A DNA stretch of 64,000 nt from Gammaproteobacteria bacterium (GTDB lineage Bacteria; Pseudomonadota; Gammaproteobacteria; Thiohalobacterales; Thiohalobacteraceae), in NCBI GenBank assembly GCA_018819175.1, contig JAHJQQ010000043.1, positions 15,633-79,632 of the forward strand. Direction: 5' to 3'. The notes beneath the pieces are model-generated. The model ran no database searches and was not told where the DNA came from. It saw only the letters and a program-made list of their open reading frames with translations. Every line of letters begins with the position of its first letter. The first letter of the stretch is position 1. Shown in pieces: positions 44,498-52,925 of the stretch. The position numbers and the translations under genes are program-made.

Positions 44498-45907
44498 ATG
44501 CAGCTGGCGGCACGGATACAGGTCTATTTGGATAGGCAGCGGATTCCTTACGCGCTGATTCCGCACGAGCCTACCCAGACCCTTGGTGAAGCAGCGGCAG
44601 CCACGCATATTGATCCGCAGCGCATGGCGCGCGCCGTGCTGTTGCAGGATGACAAAGGCCTGCTGCTGGCCATATTGCCTGCCACTTATCTGATCGACTT
44701 CCGCGCCCTTCACGAACAGTTTGGCCGCAGTTTCAAGCCCGCAACGCAGGAACAGGTCAGCGCTATTTTCAGTGACTGCGAACACGGCTCCGTGCCGCCA
44801 CTCGCGGAACCCTACGGACTGAAAGCCATTATCGACGAACAATTCGCCGGCACTGGCCCAATCCACTTTGAAGCCGGCTACCATCATTGCCTGGTCCGCA
44901 TTCCAAGCGAGGTGTTCCATACCCTGCACTGCGACAGTAAGCGTGTACGCATCGCTCGCCCGCTGAGCGTGCTGGAAAGCCGCGACCCGCGCGACTTCAT
45001 GTTACCGGGTGAGTTGCACAAACAGCATCCGCTGACCGACCTGCGTCCCCTGGACGATATCCGTCAGCGCATCGAACAGATCGACCGTTTGCCGACAATG
45101 CCGGAGATGGGCAACCGACTGCTGCGGCTGCACAACGACCCTCATGCGACCATCGAAGACCTGACCGATATCATTCAGGTAGACCCCAGCCTCACGGCAC
45201 AGATTATCCGTTATGCCCGTTCATCATTTTTCGGTTATCGCGGCAGGATCGAAACCCTGCCGCATGCAGTGACGCGGGTGTTGGGATTCGAAACAGTAAT
45301 GAACATGGCACTGGGATTGGCCGCCAGCCGCACCTTTCGCAACCCGGCCGATGGCCCGCTGGGGCTGCAGGCGTTCTGGAAACACGCCGCATACAGTGCG
45401 GCATTGGCCCAGGCACTCGCCACTGCCATTGGTCCAAGACTACCGCTCAAACCCGGGGTCGCCTATCTGGCCGGTCTGCTACATAACTTCGGCTACCTGC
45501 TTGCCGGGCACCTCTTCCGCCCCGAATTTTTTCTGCTTAACCGTGTCGTCGCGGCCAATCCGCAAGTGCCCGTCGCATTGATCGAGCGCCGCGTGCTCGG
45601 TATCGGGCACACCGAAATCGGCGCCCTGCTGATGGCATTCTGGGATATGCCGAAGGCCGTCATCCTCAGTTGCCGTGAACATCACAATGAAAATTATGCC
45701 GGCGAGATGTCCGAATACGTTCACCTTATCCAATGCGTAGATCATCTGCTGCGCGCGCATAACATTGGCGAAGGCAACGATAGCGAACCACCCGTGGCGA
45801 TTCTCACGGCGCTAGGCCTGGATCTGGATAAGGCCAGGCATATTACCGAACGACTACTGGAATCCAATGATGCACTGGAGGCGATGGCGCACCAGCTCGC
45901 CGCTTAA
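44498..45907 (+). CDS. YbaK/ProX-type domain fused to HDOD domain
   Basis: 469 residues. Residues 1-160 resemble the YbaK/aminoacyl-tRNA deacylase (trans-editing) fold: QRIPYALIPHEPTQTLGEAAAATHI, MARAVLLQDDKGLLLAILPA. Residues of about 185-395 form an HDOD domain (LPTMPEMGNRLLRLHNDPHATIEDLTDIIQVDPSLTAQIIRYARSSFF, then AGLLHNFGYLLAGHLF where HD phosphodiesterases have HD; here HN). HDOD domains act in signalling. The fusion suggests regulation linked to aminoacyl status, which is inference. A candidate sigma-54 promoter is upstream. No partner in an operon. Confidence 0.88.
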   Translation: MQLAARIQVYLDRQRIPYALIPHEPTQTLGEAAAATHIDPQRMARAVLLQDDKGLLLAILPATYLIDFRALHEQFGRSFKPATQEQVSAIFSDCEHGSVPPLAEPYGLKAIIDEQFAGTGPIHFEAGYHHCLVRIPSEVFHTLHCDSKRVRIARPLSVLESRDPRDFMLPGELHKQHPLTDLRPLDDIRQRIEQIDRLPTMPEMGNRLLRLHNDPHATIEDLTDIIQVDPSLTAQIIRYARSSFFGYRGRIETLPHAVTRVLGFETVMNMALGLAASRTFRNPADGPLGLQAFWKHAAYSAALAQALATAIGPRLPLKPGVAYLAGLLHNFGYLLAGHLFRPEFFLLNRVVAANPQVPVALIERRVLGIGHTEIGALLMAFWDMPKAVILSCREHHNENYAGEMSEYVHLIQCVDHLLRAHNIGEGNDSEPPVAILTALGLDLDKARHITERLLESNDALEAMAHQLAA

Positions 45908-45924
45908 CAACCTTGCTGTACGTC

Positions 45925-46449
45925 TCACGCGTTCGTGTAACGCAAGATCTCCACACGCCAACGCCGTGCTCCCGCATGCAGTATCAGGCAGGATGGACCG
46001 CCGTAAGTGCGGGCATGACCGGCGGCACCGGGATTCAATACCCAGATTGATTCAGCCTGATCGCAGACCAAACGATGACTGTGCCCGTAGACAATGGCCC
46101 GGGCATTCGGAAACTGATTGCGCAGGCGTGCATGTCGATCTCGCACCGCGCCGGCACGGTGGCCGTGCACCACTGCCAGGATTCCACCTGGCAATTCCAG
46201 CTGCAGCGTCTCGGGCAAGGCCTTAAGCAGAGCATGTTCAGCGCGCGGCCACTTGGCGGGGATGTCGTTGTTCCCACGGACGGCGGCCACCGGCGCCACT
46301 TTAGGCTGCAGCGCCGCCAGTATCGAGGCATTCCCGATATCGCCGGCATGCACCGCATAGTCACAGTCGGCTACACAGGAAGCGATGCGCACATCCAGAC
46401 TACCGTGGGTATCCGACAATAATGCAACCCGCAACGATGAACCGCTCAT
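45925..46449 (-). CDS. YfcE/MJ0936-type metallophosphoesterase
   Basis: 174 residues of the calcineurin-like phosphoesterase superfamily. VALLSDTHGSLD, YAVHAGDIGNA, VRGNNDIPA, VVHGHRAG and IVYGHSHRLV are the metal-binding boxes in order. It hydrolyses phosphodiesters; the substrate is not known. Two bases separate it from the LEA lipoprotein gene upstream, so the two form an operon. Confidence 0.93.
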   Translation of the reverse strand: MSGSSLRVALLSDTHGSLDVRIASCVADCDYAVHAGDIGNASILAALQPKVAPVAAVRGNNDIPAKWPRAEHALLKALPETLQLELPGGILAVVHGHRAGAVRDRHARLRNQFPNARAIVYGHSHRLVCDQAESIWVLNPGAAGHARTYGGPSCLILHAGARRWRVEILRYTNA

Positions 46450-46451
46450 GC

Positions 46452-46922
46452 TTACGGCCGGGGTTTCGCCTGCATATCGAACTCGCCACGGTAATCAAAC
46501 GGCACCGGGAAGGGCGATCCTTGCAGTGCGAGTTTCCCGCTCAATCGATAGCTGATTGATTTGGCTGGCTTGTGGCCTGCATCGCGCAATTGTTCAAGCA
46601 CCCGTCGCAGGTCGCTGACGACATCAACCGGCAGCAGCGCCTCACCGAAACGCGGGACCGTCACATTGACATTACTGACGCCCCGGGCGAATTCGCGGTC
46701 GTTGATATACAGCGTACAGCTCAGCCCGGATATCGGCAGATCATGATCATCGGGGTTCTGCACGCGCAGCTGCAACTGATAGCGTTGCTCGAACAGGGTC
46801 ATCTCACCCATCTGCAGCCCAGCCAGATTCACCATGGGTGGCTCGCGCACTTTACCTGGCGAGACACATGCCACCGTCAGCATGGCGAGTAACCCGATCA
46901 GCAATAAACGGCTATAGAACAT
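46452..46922 (-). CDS. LEA type 2 family lipoprotein
   Basis: 156 residues. The lipobox LTVAC at about residues 15-19 makes Cys19 the acylated residue, so it is a lipoprotein. The mature region (MTLFEQRYQLQLRVQNPDDHDLPISGLSCTLYINDREFARGVS) is the LEA_2 (water stress and hypersensitive response) beta-sandwich. Envelope role unknown. Two bases from the phosphoesterase gene downstream. Confidence 0.88.
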   Translation of the reverse strand: MFYSRLLLIGLLAMLTVACVSPGKVREPPMVNLAGLQMGEMTLFEQRYQLQLRVQNPDDHDLPISGLSCTLYINDREFARGVSNVNVTVPRFGEALLPVDVVSDLRRVLEQLRDAGHKPAKSISYRLSGKLALQGSPFPVPFDYRGEFDMQAKPRP

Positions 46923-46975
46923 ATTGATTCCCTTTGCTGCGGCGATAGTATCTTGAAGTGAGTATACTCGTAGAT

Positions 46976-47638
46976 ATGCCGAACCTGCCCAGCTGGAAAG
47001 AGCTCTTCCCGGAGCAGCAGACCGATGCCGAGCTGGATACGGTACTGGCTCGCGCTCAGTGCCTGAACTTACCGGCCGGGATGCGCGTGTTCATTCCCGG
47101 CGCCACGTGTGAAAACTACCTGCTTGTGGGGCGCGGCCGTGTGCGAGTGCAACTCCTGACAGCCGGTGGCCGCGAAGTGGTGCTGTATCACGTTGGCGAG
47201 GGTGACTCCTGTGTGCTGACAACCTCTTGCCTGCTTGGCGCCAGCACCTATCCCGCTGAAGGCATAACGGAAACAGAGGTAATGGCCTTTACACTCTCGG
47301 CGAGGGATTTCAACCAGGGATTGGATACCTCACCGGGGTTCCGACATTTCGTCTTTGCCAATCTGGGCCGACGTTTGTCCGAAGTCATCGTACGCATGGA
47401 GCAGGTCGCGTTCGCGCCCATTGATGCGCGCCTGGCCAGCTGCCTGCTGACCCTCGCCGGACAGCAAGGGCATCTGGAGTTGACGCATCAGACCCTGGCG
47501 GTGGAATTGGGTTCTGCACGTGAGGTCATCTCGCGGCATTTGAAACGTTTCGAAGACCACGGCTGGGTGCGACTCGGCCGTGGCAACATTGAGGTGTTGG
47601 ACTCTGCTGCACTCCAGGATATCGCCCGCCTGAGTTGA
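46976..47638 (+). CDS. Crp/Fnr family transcriptional regulator
   Basis: About 220 residues. The N-terminal cNMP-like beta-roll (LPAGMRVFIPGATCENYLLVGRGRVRVQLL) is followed by a dimer helix and a C-terminal winged HTH (TLAVELGSAREVISRHLKRFEDHGWVRL). Cys29 and Cys45 and the pair in GDSCVLTTSCLLG could form a redox or cluster site; the Fnr-type N-terminal cysteine quartet is not seen. The DUF2892 membrane gene follows 77 bases later and may be a target or a cotranscribed partner. The start is unclear: ATG at 46976, with GTG at 46958 as alternative. Confidence 0.88.
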   Translation: MPNLPSWKELFPEQQTDAELDTVLARAQCLNLPAGMRVFIPGATCENYLLVGRGRVRVQLLTAGGREVVLYHVGEGDSCVLTTSCLLGASTYPAEGITETEVMAFTLSARDFNQGLDTSPGFRHFVFANLGRRLSEVIVRMEQVAFAPIDARLASCLLTLAGQQGHLELTHQTLAVELGSAREVISRHLKRFEDHGWVRLGRGNIEVLDSAALQDIARLS

Positions 47639-47715
47639 CTGTGACTGAGTCACTGAAAGCCTTCGGCATGCTGCAGCAAAATCGCTCCAGGCTGATCACA
47701 TAAGGAGCTTCGGCA

Positions 47716-47904
47716 ATGACTTCGAACGTTGGCAGTATCGACCGCGCCCTGCGCATCATTCTTGGATTGGGACTCATCAGCATCGTGTTTATTGGCCCGC
47801 AGACGCCCTGGGGCTGGATCGGGGTCGTGCCCCTGATGACCGCGCTGCTGGGTTGGTGCCCTGCCTATTCCCTGCTGGGTATCAAGACCTGCAAAACGTC
47901 GTAA
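47716..47904 (+). CDS. DUF2892 family small membrane protein
   Basis: 62 residues. MTSNVGSIDRALRIILGLG, then a transmembrane segment and GWIGVVPLMTALLGWCPAYSLLGIKTCKTS: the DUF2892 pattern, as in the membrane part of YgaP, with C-terminal WCP and TC cysteines. The ribosome binding site aaggag is 8 bases upstream. YgaP-like proteins link to rhodanese chemistry, and this family often pairs with Crp-type regulators, which fits the sulfur theme here. A hairpin follows. Confidence 0.88.
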   Translation: MTSNVGSIDRALRIILGLGLISIVFIGPQTPWGWIGVVPLMTALLGWCPAYSLLGIKTCKTS

Positions 47905-47910
47905 ACTGAA

Positions 47911-47930
47911 CGGGGCGGATCACCGCCCCG
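47911..47930. terminator. Hairpin after DUF2892 gene
   Basis: Stem cggggcgg / ccgccccg, loop atca. No T-run, so only a weak terminator candidate. Confidence 0.5.
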
Positions 47931-47932
47931 CC

Positions 47933-48265
47933 TCAGCCCCAATCCAACTCAACGCTGTACTCATCACCGTCCTCCTCAACATGGAGGGCGTTCAGTCCGG
48001 GCGCGTGTTGCGCCAGATAGCGGCACAGCATGGAAATGCCGCGACTGTCATTGATCATCAAGGCTTCCAACAGCTGACCAATGACAAACTGTGTGCGTTG
48101 GTCCTGAGTGGGACTGTGCAAGCGTTCACCGTTGAAAGTGATGCCACGATCCATATCGTCCTGCATGCGTTGCACATAAGCGAACTGCATACGCGCCAGG
48201 CCTTCGCGCTTGTCGAATACATGCGTCTCGGCGCCACTGACAAAAATACGCAGCTTGTCAGCCAT
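47933..48265 (-). CDS. Hypothetical protein, paralog of the upstream gene
   Basis: 110 residues. Shares with the neighbour the boxes FVSGAETHVFD, MQDDMDRGITFNGERLHSPTQDQRTQFV (neighbour: RRMDGGIELGGQRIESPDALQRAQYV), ISMLCRYLAQHAPGL and a C-terminal acidic strand (DEYSVELDWG). Mostly helical core with strands at the ends. No family recognised. Seven bases separate it from the neighbour, indicating an operon. Confidence 0.78.
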   Translation of the reverse strand: MADKLRIFVSGAETHVFDKREGLARMQFAYVQRMQDDMDRGITFNGERLHSPTQDQRTQFVIGQLLEALMINDSRGISMLCRYLAQHAPGLNALHVEEDGDEYSVELDWG

Positions 48266-48272
48266 ACTGGAC

Positions 48273-48659
48273 TCAGTTCTCGACCTGCGGCTTCATGAAT
48301 TCAACTTTGATTTCCTTGGCGTAGGCACGATCGAAAACCAGATCGAAGGTCAGCTGCCCATCATGAGTGAAGGCGCGCACCTGCTTGAGATCGGGTAAAC
48401 GATGGGCCAGATAGGCGCAGGTCGCTGCGGCGACCGCCTCGTTACCCGCCTCGACAGCCTGCAGCATCTGCAGTGAGACATACTGAGCGCGCTGCAAGGC
48501 ATCGGGGCTTTCGATACGCTGACCACCCAGTTCAATACCACCGTCCATACGCCGATCCAACCGGTCCAGATAGGCGGCCTGCTGTTCGGCAAGCACCGTC
48601 CCATGCCGGTATTCCAGCTGCGAAACCCCATCCAGCACCACGACTAAGCTGTCCGCCAT
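48273..48659 (-). CDS. Hypothetical protein, paralog of the downstream gene
   Basis: 128 residues after start choice (MADSLVVVLDG, cat at 48657-48659, with aggtg upstream). It parallels the 110-residue neighbour: VLDGVSQLEY, RRMDGGIELGGQRIESP, ATCAYLAHRLPDLKQVRAF, THDGQLTFDLVFD. The extra C-terminus (RAYAKEIKVEFMKPQVEN) is unique to it. No family name; a heterodimer with the neighbour is an idea only. Confidence 0.78.
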   Translation of the reverse strand: MADSLVVVLDGVSQLEYRHGTVLAEQQAAYLDRLDRRMDGGIELGGQRIESPDALQRAQYVSLQMLQAVEAGNEAVAAATCAYLAHRLPDLKQVRAFTHDGQLTFDLVFDRAYAKEIKVEFMKPQVEN

Positions 48660-48798
48660 TTCATTACACCTGACATTATCAATGCAAAAAACCTGCGGCA
48701 TTGTAACCGAGCGCCGCCGGGAGACCGCAACCACGGGGATTGTGCTGGTATGATGAGACGCATTGTTCTACTGCGCACTGCCCGACGAGTGAGGAAGC

Positions 48799-48984
48799 AT
48801 GATGACTGCCCCACAGACGACCTGTCTCTACTGCGGCAAGCCTTACGCAATTGGTCCTGATCAGTGCCCGCATTGCCAAGCGCCTGCACACCAGCGTCCG
48901 CAATCGAAACTGCGGCAATTCCGCTGGTTCTTCATTCTCCTCGCTCTGTTCTGTCTGGCGATGATTCTCTGGCTGCCGCGCTGA
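48799..48984 (+). CDS. Small zinc-ribbon transmembrane protein
   Basis: 61 residues. A zinc ribbon (CLYCGKPYAIGPDQCPHC, two CxxC) is followed by a single transmembrane helix (FRWFFILLALFCLAMILWL) at the C-terminus. ATG at 48799 or 48802, with gaggaag just upstream. Tail-anchored arrangement; role unknown. Convergent with DUF2333 gene. Confidence 0.75.
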   Translation: MMTAPQTTCLYCGKPYAIGPDQCPHCQAPAHQRPQSKLRQFRWFFILLALFCLAMILWLPR

Positions 48985-48997
48985 GGATTCCGGCCCG

Positions 48998-50107
48998 TTA
49001 ACCGCGTTGTAACAGATCGCGCAGATCGATCACCGCCGCATTGGCGCGCGCGATGTAATTGGCCATGCTCAGCGAGTAGTTGGAAAACAATCCGAAACCA
49101 CTACCATTGAGTATGACCGGACTCAAGGTCGCCTCCTGAGTCGCTTCCAACTCGCGGATGATCTGCCGCAACGAAATGACCGCGTTCTTCTTGATGAGGA
49201 TCTCATCGAAATCCACTTCCACGGCACTCAGGATATGCAGTAGCGCCCAGCAGGCGCCGCGCGCCTCGTAAAACACATCATCCAGCTCACGCCAGGGGGT
49301 TTTTACCATGACCGCGTTGGCATTACGTGTAGCCTGACGTGCCGCTGCATCACCCGCCAGATCGGTATTCACCCGCACCTGACCAACGCTCGCGCTGAGT
49401 CGCTGCGAAAGGCTGCCGAGCCGCTTCTCCACGATCTGCAGGTACTGGGCAAGATTGTCCGCCCGCGCATAGAACTGGGCATTCTGTTGCACAGCGTCCT
49501 GTAATCGTGCGGCATAACGCCCCAATGCCTCGACACCGTTTTGATATTCACCTTCCGTCGCAGGCAGGATCCAGGAATCGTTCTGGAAATTGAATTGCGG
49601 TTCGGCCTGGGCGAGATCCGCATCTTCCACAGACTGGGATTGCGAACGTGCCAGATGATTGCGCAAACCACCAGCACCATCACGCAGCATGACCAGCGCG
49701 CCAAACTCCCAGTTGGGGATGTTGTCCAGCCACACGCCGGGCGGCATGACGTCGTTGGAAAGATAACCGCCACGCTTATCGAGCAATACCTCCCCGATAT
49801 GCATCAGCGTGCTGGTAAAGGTGTAACCGGTAACCAGTGGCTCCTGAGGTTCTCCCAGCCGCTGCAGCGCCACCTCTCGGACATCAAAGGCCTCGGGTTC
49901 GGCGCTCCAGTACCAGCCCATGAGTACCAGCACCAGGAACAATGTGAGCGACAACAGGCCCCCGCTCCACATCAGCCCCCGCTCCTTCAGCGTAGCGGGA
50001 TGATAAAGGCGTCGCAGCCCGCGCCAGGTGCGCTGGGAGGCCTCCAGGGCGCGGCTGATCCAATCTGTCAGTGTGTCGATCACGTTGTCGTTTCCTTGTT
50101 TGTTCAC
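48998..50107 (-). CDS. DUF2333 family membrane protein
   Basis: 369 residues. A hydrophobic segment near residues 47-65 (LMWSGGLLSLTLFLVLVLMGWYW) is followed by the DUF2333 body: TSTLMHIGEVLLDKRGGYLSNDVMPPGVWLDNIPNWEFGALV, and later WRELDDVFYEARGACWALLHILSAVEVDF. Function unknown, conserved in gammaproteobacteria. Start: GTG at 50107, but GTG at 50083 has aaggaaac 7 bases upstream and could be the true one. Confidence 0.9.
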   Translation of the reverse strand: MNKQGNDNVIDTLTDWISRALEASQRTWRGLRRLYHPATLKERGLMWSGGLLSLTLFLVLVLMGWYWSAEPEAFDVREVALQRLGEPQEPLVTGYTFTSTLMHIGEVLLDKRGGYLSNDVMPPGVWLDNIPNWEFGALVMLRDGAGGLRNHLARSQSQSVEDADLAQAEPQFNFQNDSWILPATEGEYQNGVEALGRYAARLQDAVQQNAQFYARADNLAQYLQIVEKRLGSLSQRLSASVGQVRVNTDLAGDAAARQATRNANAVMVKTPWRELDDVFYEARGACWALLHILSAVEVDFDEILIKKNAVISLRQIIRELEATQEATLSPVILNGSGFGLFSNYSLSMANYIARANAAVIDLRDLLQRG

Positions 50108-50516
50108 TACCGCCCAAGGGTATCACCCTCAGCCTAGCGCCAACCGGTTCTGTGCTCAGCCTGCATGGTCACCGGCCTAGCTGACCATCAGCATGCCATT
50201 TCAGGGCTATTGCGAGTGCGCCGAGCGCAAGTAGAGGAAAGGTTGCCCAGGCATACTGGCACTGCACGCAGAGGGACATTAACAATATTCTATTAAATCA
50301 TATAGTAACAGAATATTTTCTGTAAGCCGTGTATGCCGCAGCCAGACTACACAGGTCTCGGTCGGAGGGCGAAAACCCTGATACCACAGCAAATGACTGT
50401 TTTATGACACATAGGATTTTGCTAATATTGCCGCGCCGATTCAGAGAAGGATTTCGTCCCACCTGCAGGACGCCTGGTACCGGCATAACTACAACAATGC
50501 AGGATGAAAAATTTCA
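50108..50516. other. Intergenic region with AT-rich inverted repeat
   Basis: About 409 bases upstream of the VPLPA-CTERM gene. Around 50283-50315 lie aatattct and agaatatt arms in an AT-rich run, which may hold a promoter or binding site. No gene recognised. Confidence 0.45.
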
Positions 50517-51269
50517 ATGAGACTCGTAAAACACCAAGCTTGGCTTTGTGCCGGGCTGATTGCGCTCGCCAGTCCATCAGGCGTGTTCGCCAGCAGCATC
50601 CAGTTCGCCACCACAGGTCAATTCTCGGACATCAGCGCCACAGCAGGTACCCGTTATAGAGCCCGTACTAACGATGAAAGCGGTAAAACCGTTCTTGCTT
50701 GGCAGGGTAGTAACAGCAATTTCAGCCGCATCAAGTTTGTCGGATACAGCCTTCCCGGCCAAGGCAATCTTGATTTCAGCACTGATGGCAGCCCGTTTGC
50801 TCTCGGCAAGCTGGTTTTCCAGAACGGCGGAGCCTGTGGCCTGCCCGGCATCAACAGTGCCGACCTGACGCTGGATTTCCTCTTGGGTGATACCGATACG
50901 CCGTCAGCACAGTTCGATTTCGGTCTGAATCTGTCTGAGCAGAGCAAACTGTCCCACAAGCGCGGCAAACACCGACAAGGGGATCTGCTGACACTGTCAT
51001 CCTCGAACAACAGCTTCGAGTTCACCACTGACACAGGGAAATACCAGCTCGATGTGCTTGGCTGGTCGAAAGATGGTGGTGTGAGTTTCGTCGATAGCCT
51101 GTTTGTGGCGAATCATTCCATCTCGCGTATCAAGCTGTATGCCACGCTGCAAGCCGTTCCAGGCAACATACCGCCAGCTTCATCGCAGACAGTGGTTCCA
51201 GTGCCCGCAGCCGCCTGGTTGCTGGGCTCAGGTGTGCTCGCCCTGATCGGTGCCGCACGTCGCCGATAA
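50517..51269 (+). CDS. VPLPA-CTERM exosortase-sorted protein, possible choice-of-anchor K domain
   Basis: 250 residues. Signal peptide (AGLIALASPSGVFASS), a beta-rich body with pieces such as FALGKLVFQNGG and FDFGLNLSEQ that look like the choice-of-anchor K type, and a C-terminal sorting signal: VPVPAAAWLLGSG, then hydrophobic VLALIGAARRR with basic end. VPLPA-CTERM signals are processed by exosortase/EpsH-type systems linked to exopolysaccharide. The exosortase is not in the window. Two more such genes lie near 60.3-62.3 kb. Confidence 0.88.
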   Translation: MRLVKHQAWLCAGLIALASPSGVFASSIQFATTGQFSDISATAGTRYRARTNDESGKTVLAWQGSNSNFSRIKFVGYSLPGQGNLDFSTDGSPFALGKLVFQNGGACGLPGINSADLTLDFLLGDTDTPSAQFDFGLNLSEQSKLSHKRGKHRQGDLLTLSSSNNSFEFTTDTGKYQLDVLGWSKDGGVSFVDSLFVANHSISRIKLYATLQAVPGNIPPASSQTVVPVPAAAWLLGSGVLALIGAARRR

Positions 51270-51342
51270 ACGCCAGCCTGCCTTTCAGGCAGATGCATAA
51301 ATGGTGATTCGATACAGATATAGATAGGAAGTAAAGGAATAA

Positions 51343-51366
51343 CCGCCCGTCCGGCTGGACGGGCGG
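51343..51366 (-). terminator. Terminator of the 51377-51559 gene
   Basis: Perfect 10-bp stem ccgcccgtcc / ggacgggcgg, loop ggct. On the minus strand it is followed by a T-rich stretch (ttattccttta). Confidence 0.75.
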
Positions 51367-51376
51367 CCTGACGGCC

Positions 51377-51559
51377 TTAGTGCTGTGCGTCGTCGGAAAA
51401 GACGTCGTACAGATTCTGCTTCAGCATCTCCGCCTCACGGCGTTCTTCAAGGCGGCGCCGCGCCAGAGCCTGGCGTAAAGCACCTTCTGCACCACTTCCC
51501 TTGGTCGATGGTTTGCGCACACTTCGGGCAAAGGCATGATTGCGTCTCGACGGATTCAT
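51377..51559 (-). CDS. Small basic hypothetical protein (possibly PA3496-like)
   Basis: 60 residues from MNPSRRNHAF. Highly charged: KPSTKGSGAEGALRQALARRRLEERREAEMLKQNLYDVF. The RRxLEExRE...LKxxLxDxF pattern is reminiscent of the small PA3496-type envelope-integrity family, but the match is loose. The start at 51559 is preceded by a G-rich ggggggtc; a longer frame to 51700 exists. Divergent from the hydrolase gene. Not a shadow of a larger gene. Confidence 0.55.
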   Translation of the reverse strand: MNPSRRNHAFARSVRKPSTKGSGAEGALRQALARRRLEERREAEMLKQNLYDVFSDDAQH

Positions 51560-51698
51560 ATGACCCCCCAACAAAAAATGCAGGATGGACCTACCCCTTT
51601 GCCGATACACTGCACGGCAACTGAGAAAATTAGCGACCATCGCGCTATAGCCCTTTAACCTGTACTGTGACCGGGAGCACAGCATCAGTATCAATCTC

Positions 51699-52556
51699 AT
51701 GCCGCATACCGCTCAACTGTCGACATCATTGCGTCTACTGCGCACAGGCTTCGGAATTCTCGGCCCCCTTTTCCCTGGGCTGGCCGGTCGACTTGCCTAT
51801 CGGTTATGGTTTTCGACCCGGCGCTTTCCCGAACCCAGCCGGGAATCGCAATGGCTCACTCAGGCGCAGACCGATAGCATCCTCTGGCAGAAGCGGCCAC
51901 TGGTGCGCTACCAATGGGGCGCCCCTGACGCACCCGCGGTGTTACTGGTACATGGCTGGAATGGACGCGGCGCCCAACTGGGCGGCTTCGCGGCAGCACT
52001 CAACGGGGCAGGTCTGCGCGCGGTGGCCTTTGACGCGCCGGCACACGGACGCAGCCCCGGCGACAGCACTAATATTTTCGACTATGCCGAGGCCATTCAG
52101 TGCGTGGCCACATCCAGTGGCCAGGTCATCGGCGCCATTGCCCACTCCTTCGGCGCACCTGCCTGCGCACGCGCCCTGCTGCAAGGCTTGGAACTCCCAC
52201 GACTGGTAACGATTTCGGCACCTGCCAGCGCCGAATTTCTGCTGCAACGTTTTGCACACAGTCTGGCGATTCCGCCGGTCGCGATCACCGCCATGCGATC
52301 ACGCATCGAACAGCATTTCGGTATCGACATCTTCGCGCGCTTGGCCACCGAAACCATGTTTGCCGATCAGACATTGCCCGGCTTGATCATTCATGACCAA
52401 CAAGACCGCGATGTGCCCAGCACACATGCGGAACGCCTCCAACGTGCGTGGCGGGATTCGCAGTTACTCCTGACCGAAGGACTCGGCCATCAGCGCATCC
52501 TGCGTGACCCCGAGGTGATTGCGGCGGCGGTGAGTTTCCTGAATCCGCGCAGCTGA
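51699..52556 (+). CDS. Alpha/beta hydrolase
   Basis: 285 residues. The alpha/beta hydrolase fold: APAVLLVHGWNGRGAQLGGF (oxyanion loop), LRAVAFDAPAHGRSPGD, nucleophile elbow GAIAHSFGAPACARAL (GxSxG altered to AHSFG), acid loop in LIIHDQQDRDVPSTHAERL and the His in LTEGLGHQRILRDP. An esterase or lipase-like role; substrate unknown. Start at 51699 lies within the 5' region of the small basic gene on the other strand. Confidence 0.88.
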   Translation: MPHTAQLSTSLRLLRTGFGILGPLFPGLAGRLAYRLWFSTRRFPEPSRESQWLTQAQTDSILWQKRPLVRYQWGAPDAPAVLLVHGWNGRGAQLGGFAAALNGAGLRAVAFDAPAHGRSPGDSTNIFDYAEAIQCVATSSGQVIGAIAHSFGAPACARALLQGLELPRLVTISAPASAEFLLQRFAHSLAIPPVAITAMRSRIEQHFGIDIFARLATETMFADQTLPGLIIHDQQDRDVPSTHAERLQRAWRDSQLLLTEGLGHQRILRDPEVIAAAVSFLNPRS

Positions 52557-52622
52557 CCCGCTCGCCAGTAGTGGCGTTGGACGCTATGATGCAATGTAAA
52601 CAAACCACTGCGAGGACATGGC

Positions 52623-52832
52623 ATGAAGAAGTTTGGCATTCGCGGCCGTCTGCCGCCGGGAGATCCGATGCGCGCCGGACACCTGCTCGGTGAAAGCTGG
52701 GAATGGACGCGCTGGTACGCGAACGAGGCGGAGCGGGATGCGGCGTTGGTGGAACTGAACAGACCGTTCACCTATTACCGCTGTGGTGACCGGCCGAGCC
52801 TGGTGCTGAGCAAGATCGAGCAGAATGCCTAA
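52623..52832 (+). CDS. Conserved small hypothetical protein
   Basis: 69 residues: FGIRGRLPPGDPMRAGHLLGESWEWTRWYANEAERDAALVELNRPFTYYRCGDRP (given here in parts: GESWEWTRWYANEAERD and FTYYRCGDRPSLV). It looks like a compact fold with aromatic residues. Ribosome binding site gaggac upstream. I recognise it as conserved but unnamed. A palindromic repeat follows 19 bases after its stop. Confidence 0.75.
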   Translation: MKKFGIRGRLPPGDPMRAGHLLGESWEWTRWYANEAERDAALVELNRPFTYYRCGDRPSLVLSKIEQNA

Positions 52833-52850
52833 GTAATCTCTGAGTTATCT

Positions 52851-52917
52851 GTCATTCCGGCGAAGGCCGGAATCCAGCGCCTTGACACGTATAGATTCCG
52901 GCCTTCGCCGGAATGAC
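52851..52917. repeat. 24-bp inverted repeat of the ccggcgaaggccgg family
   Basis: Arms 52851-52874 (gtcattccggcgaaggccgg...) and 52894-52917 are perfect reverse complements across 19 bases. Related to the ends of the element at 44090. Confidence 0.85.
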
Positions 52918-52925
52918 GAATAGTT

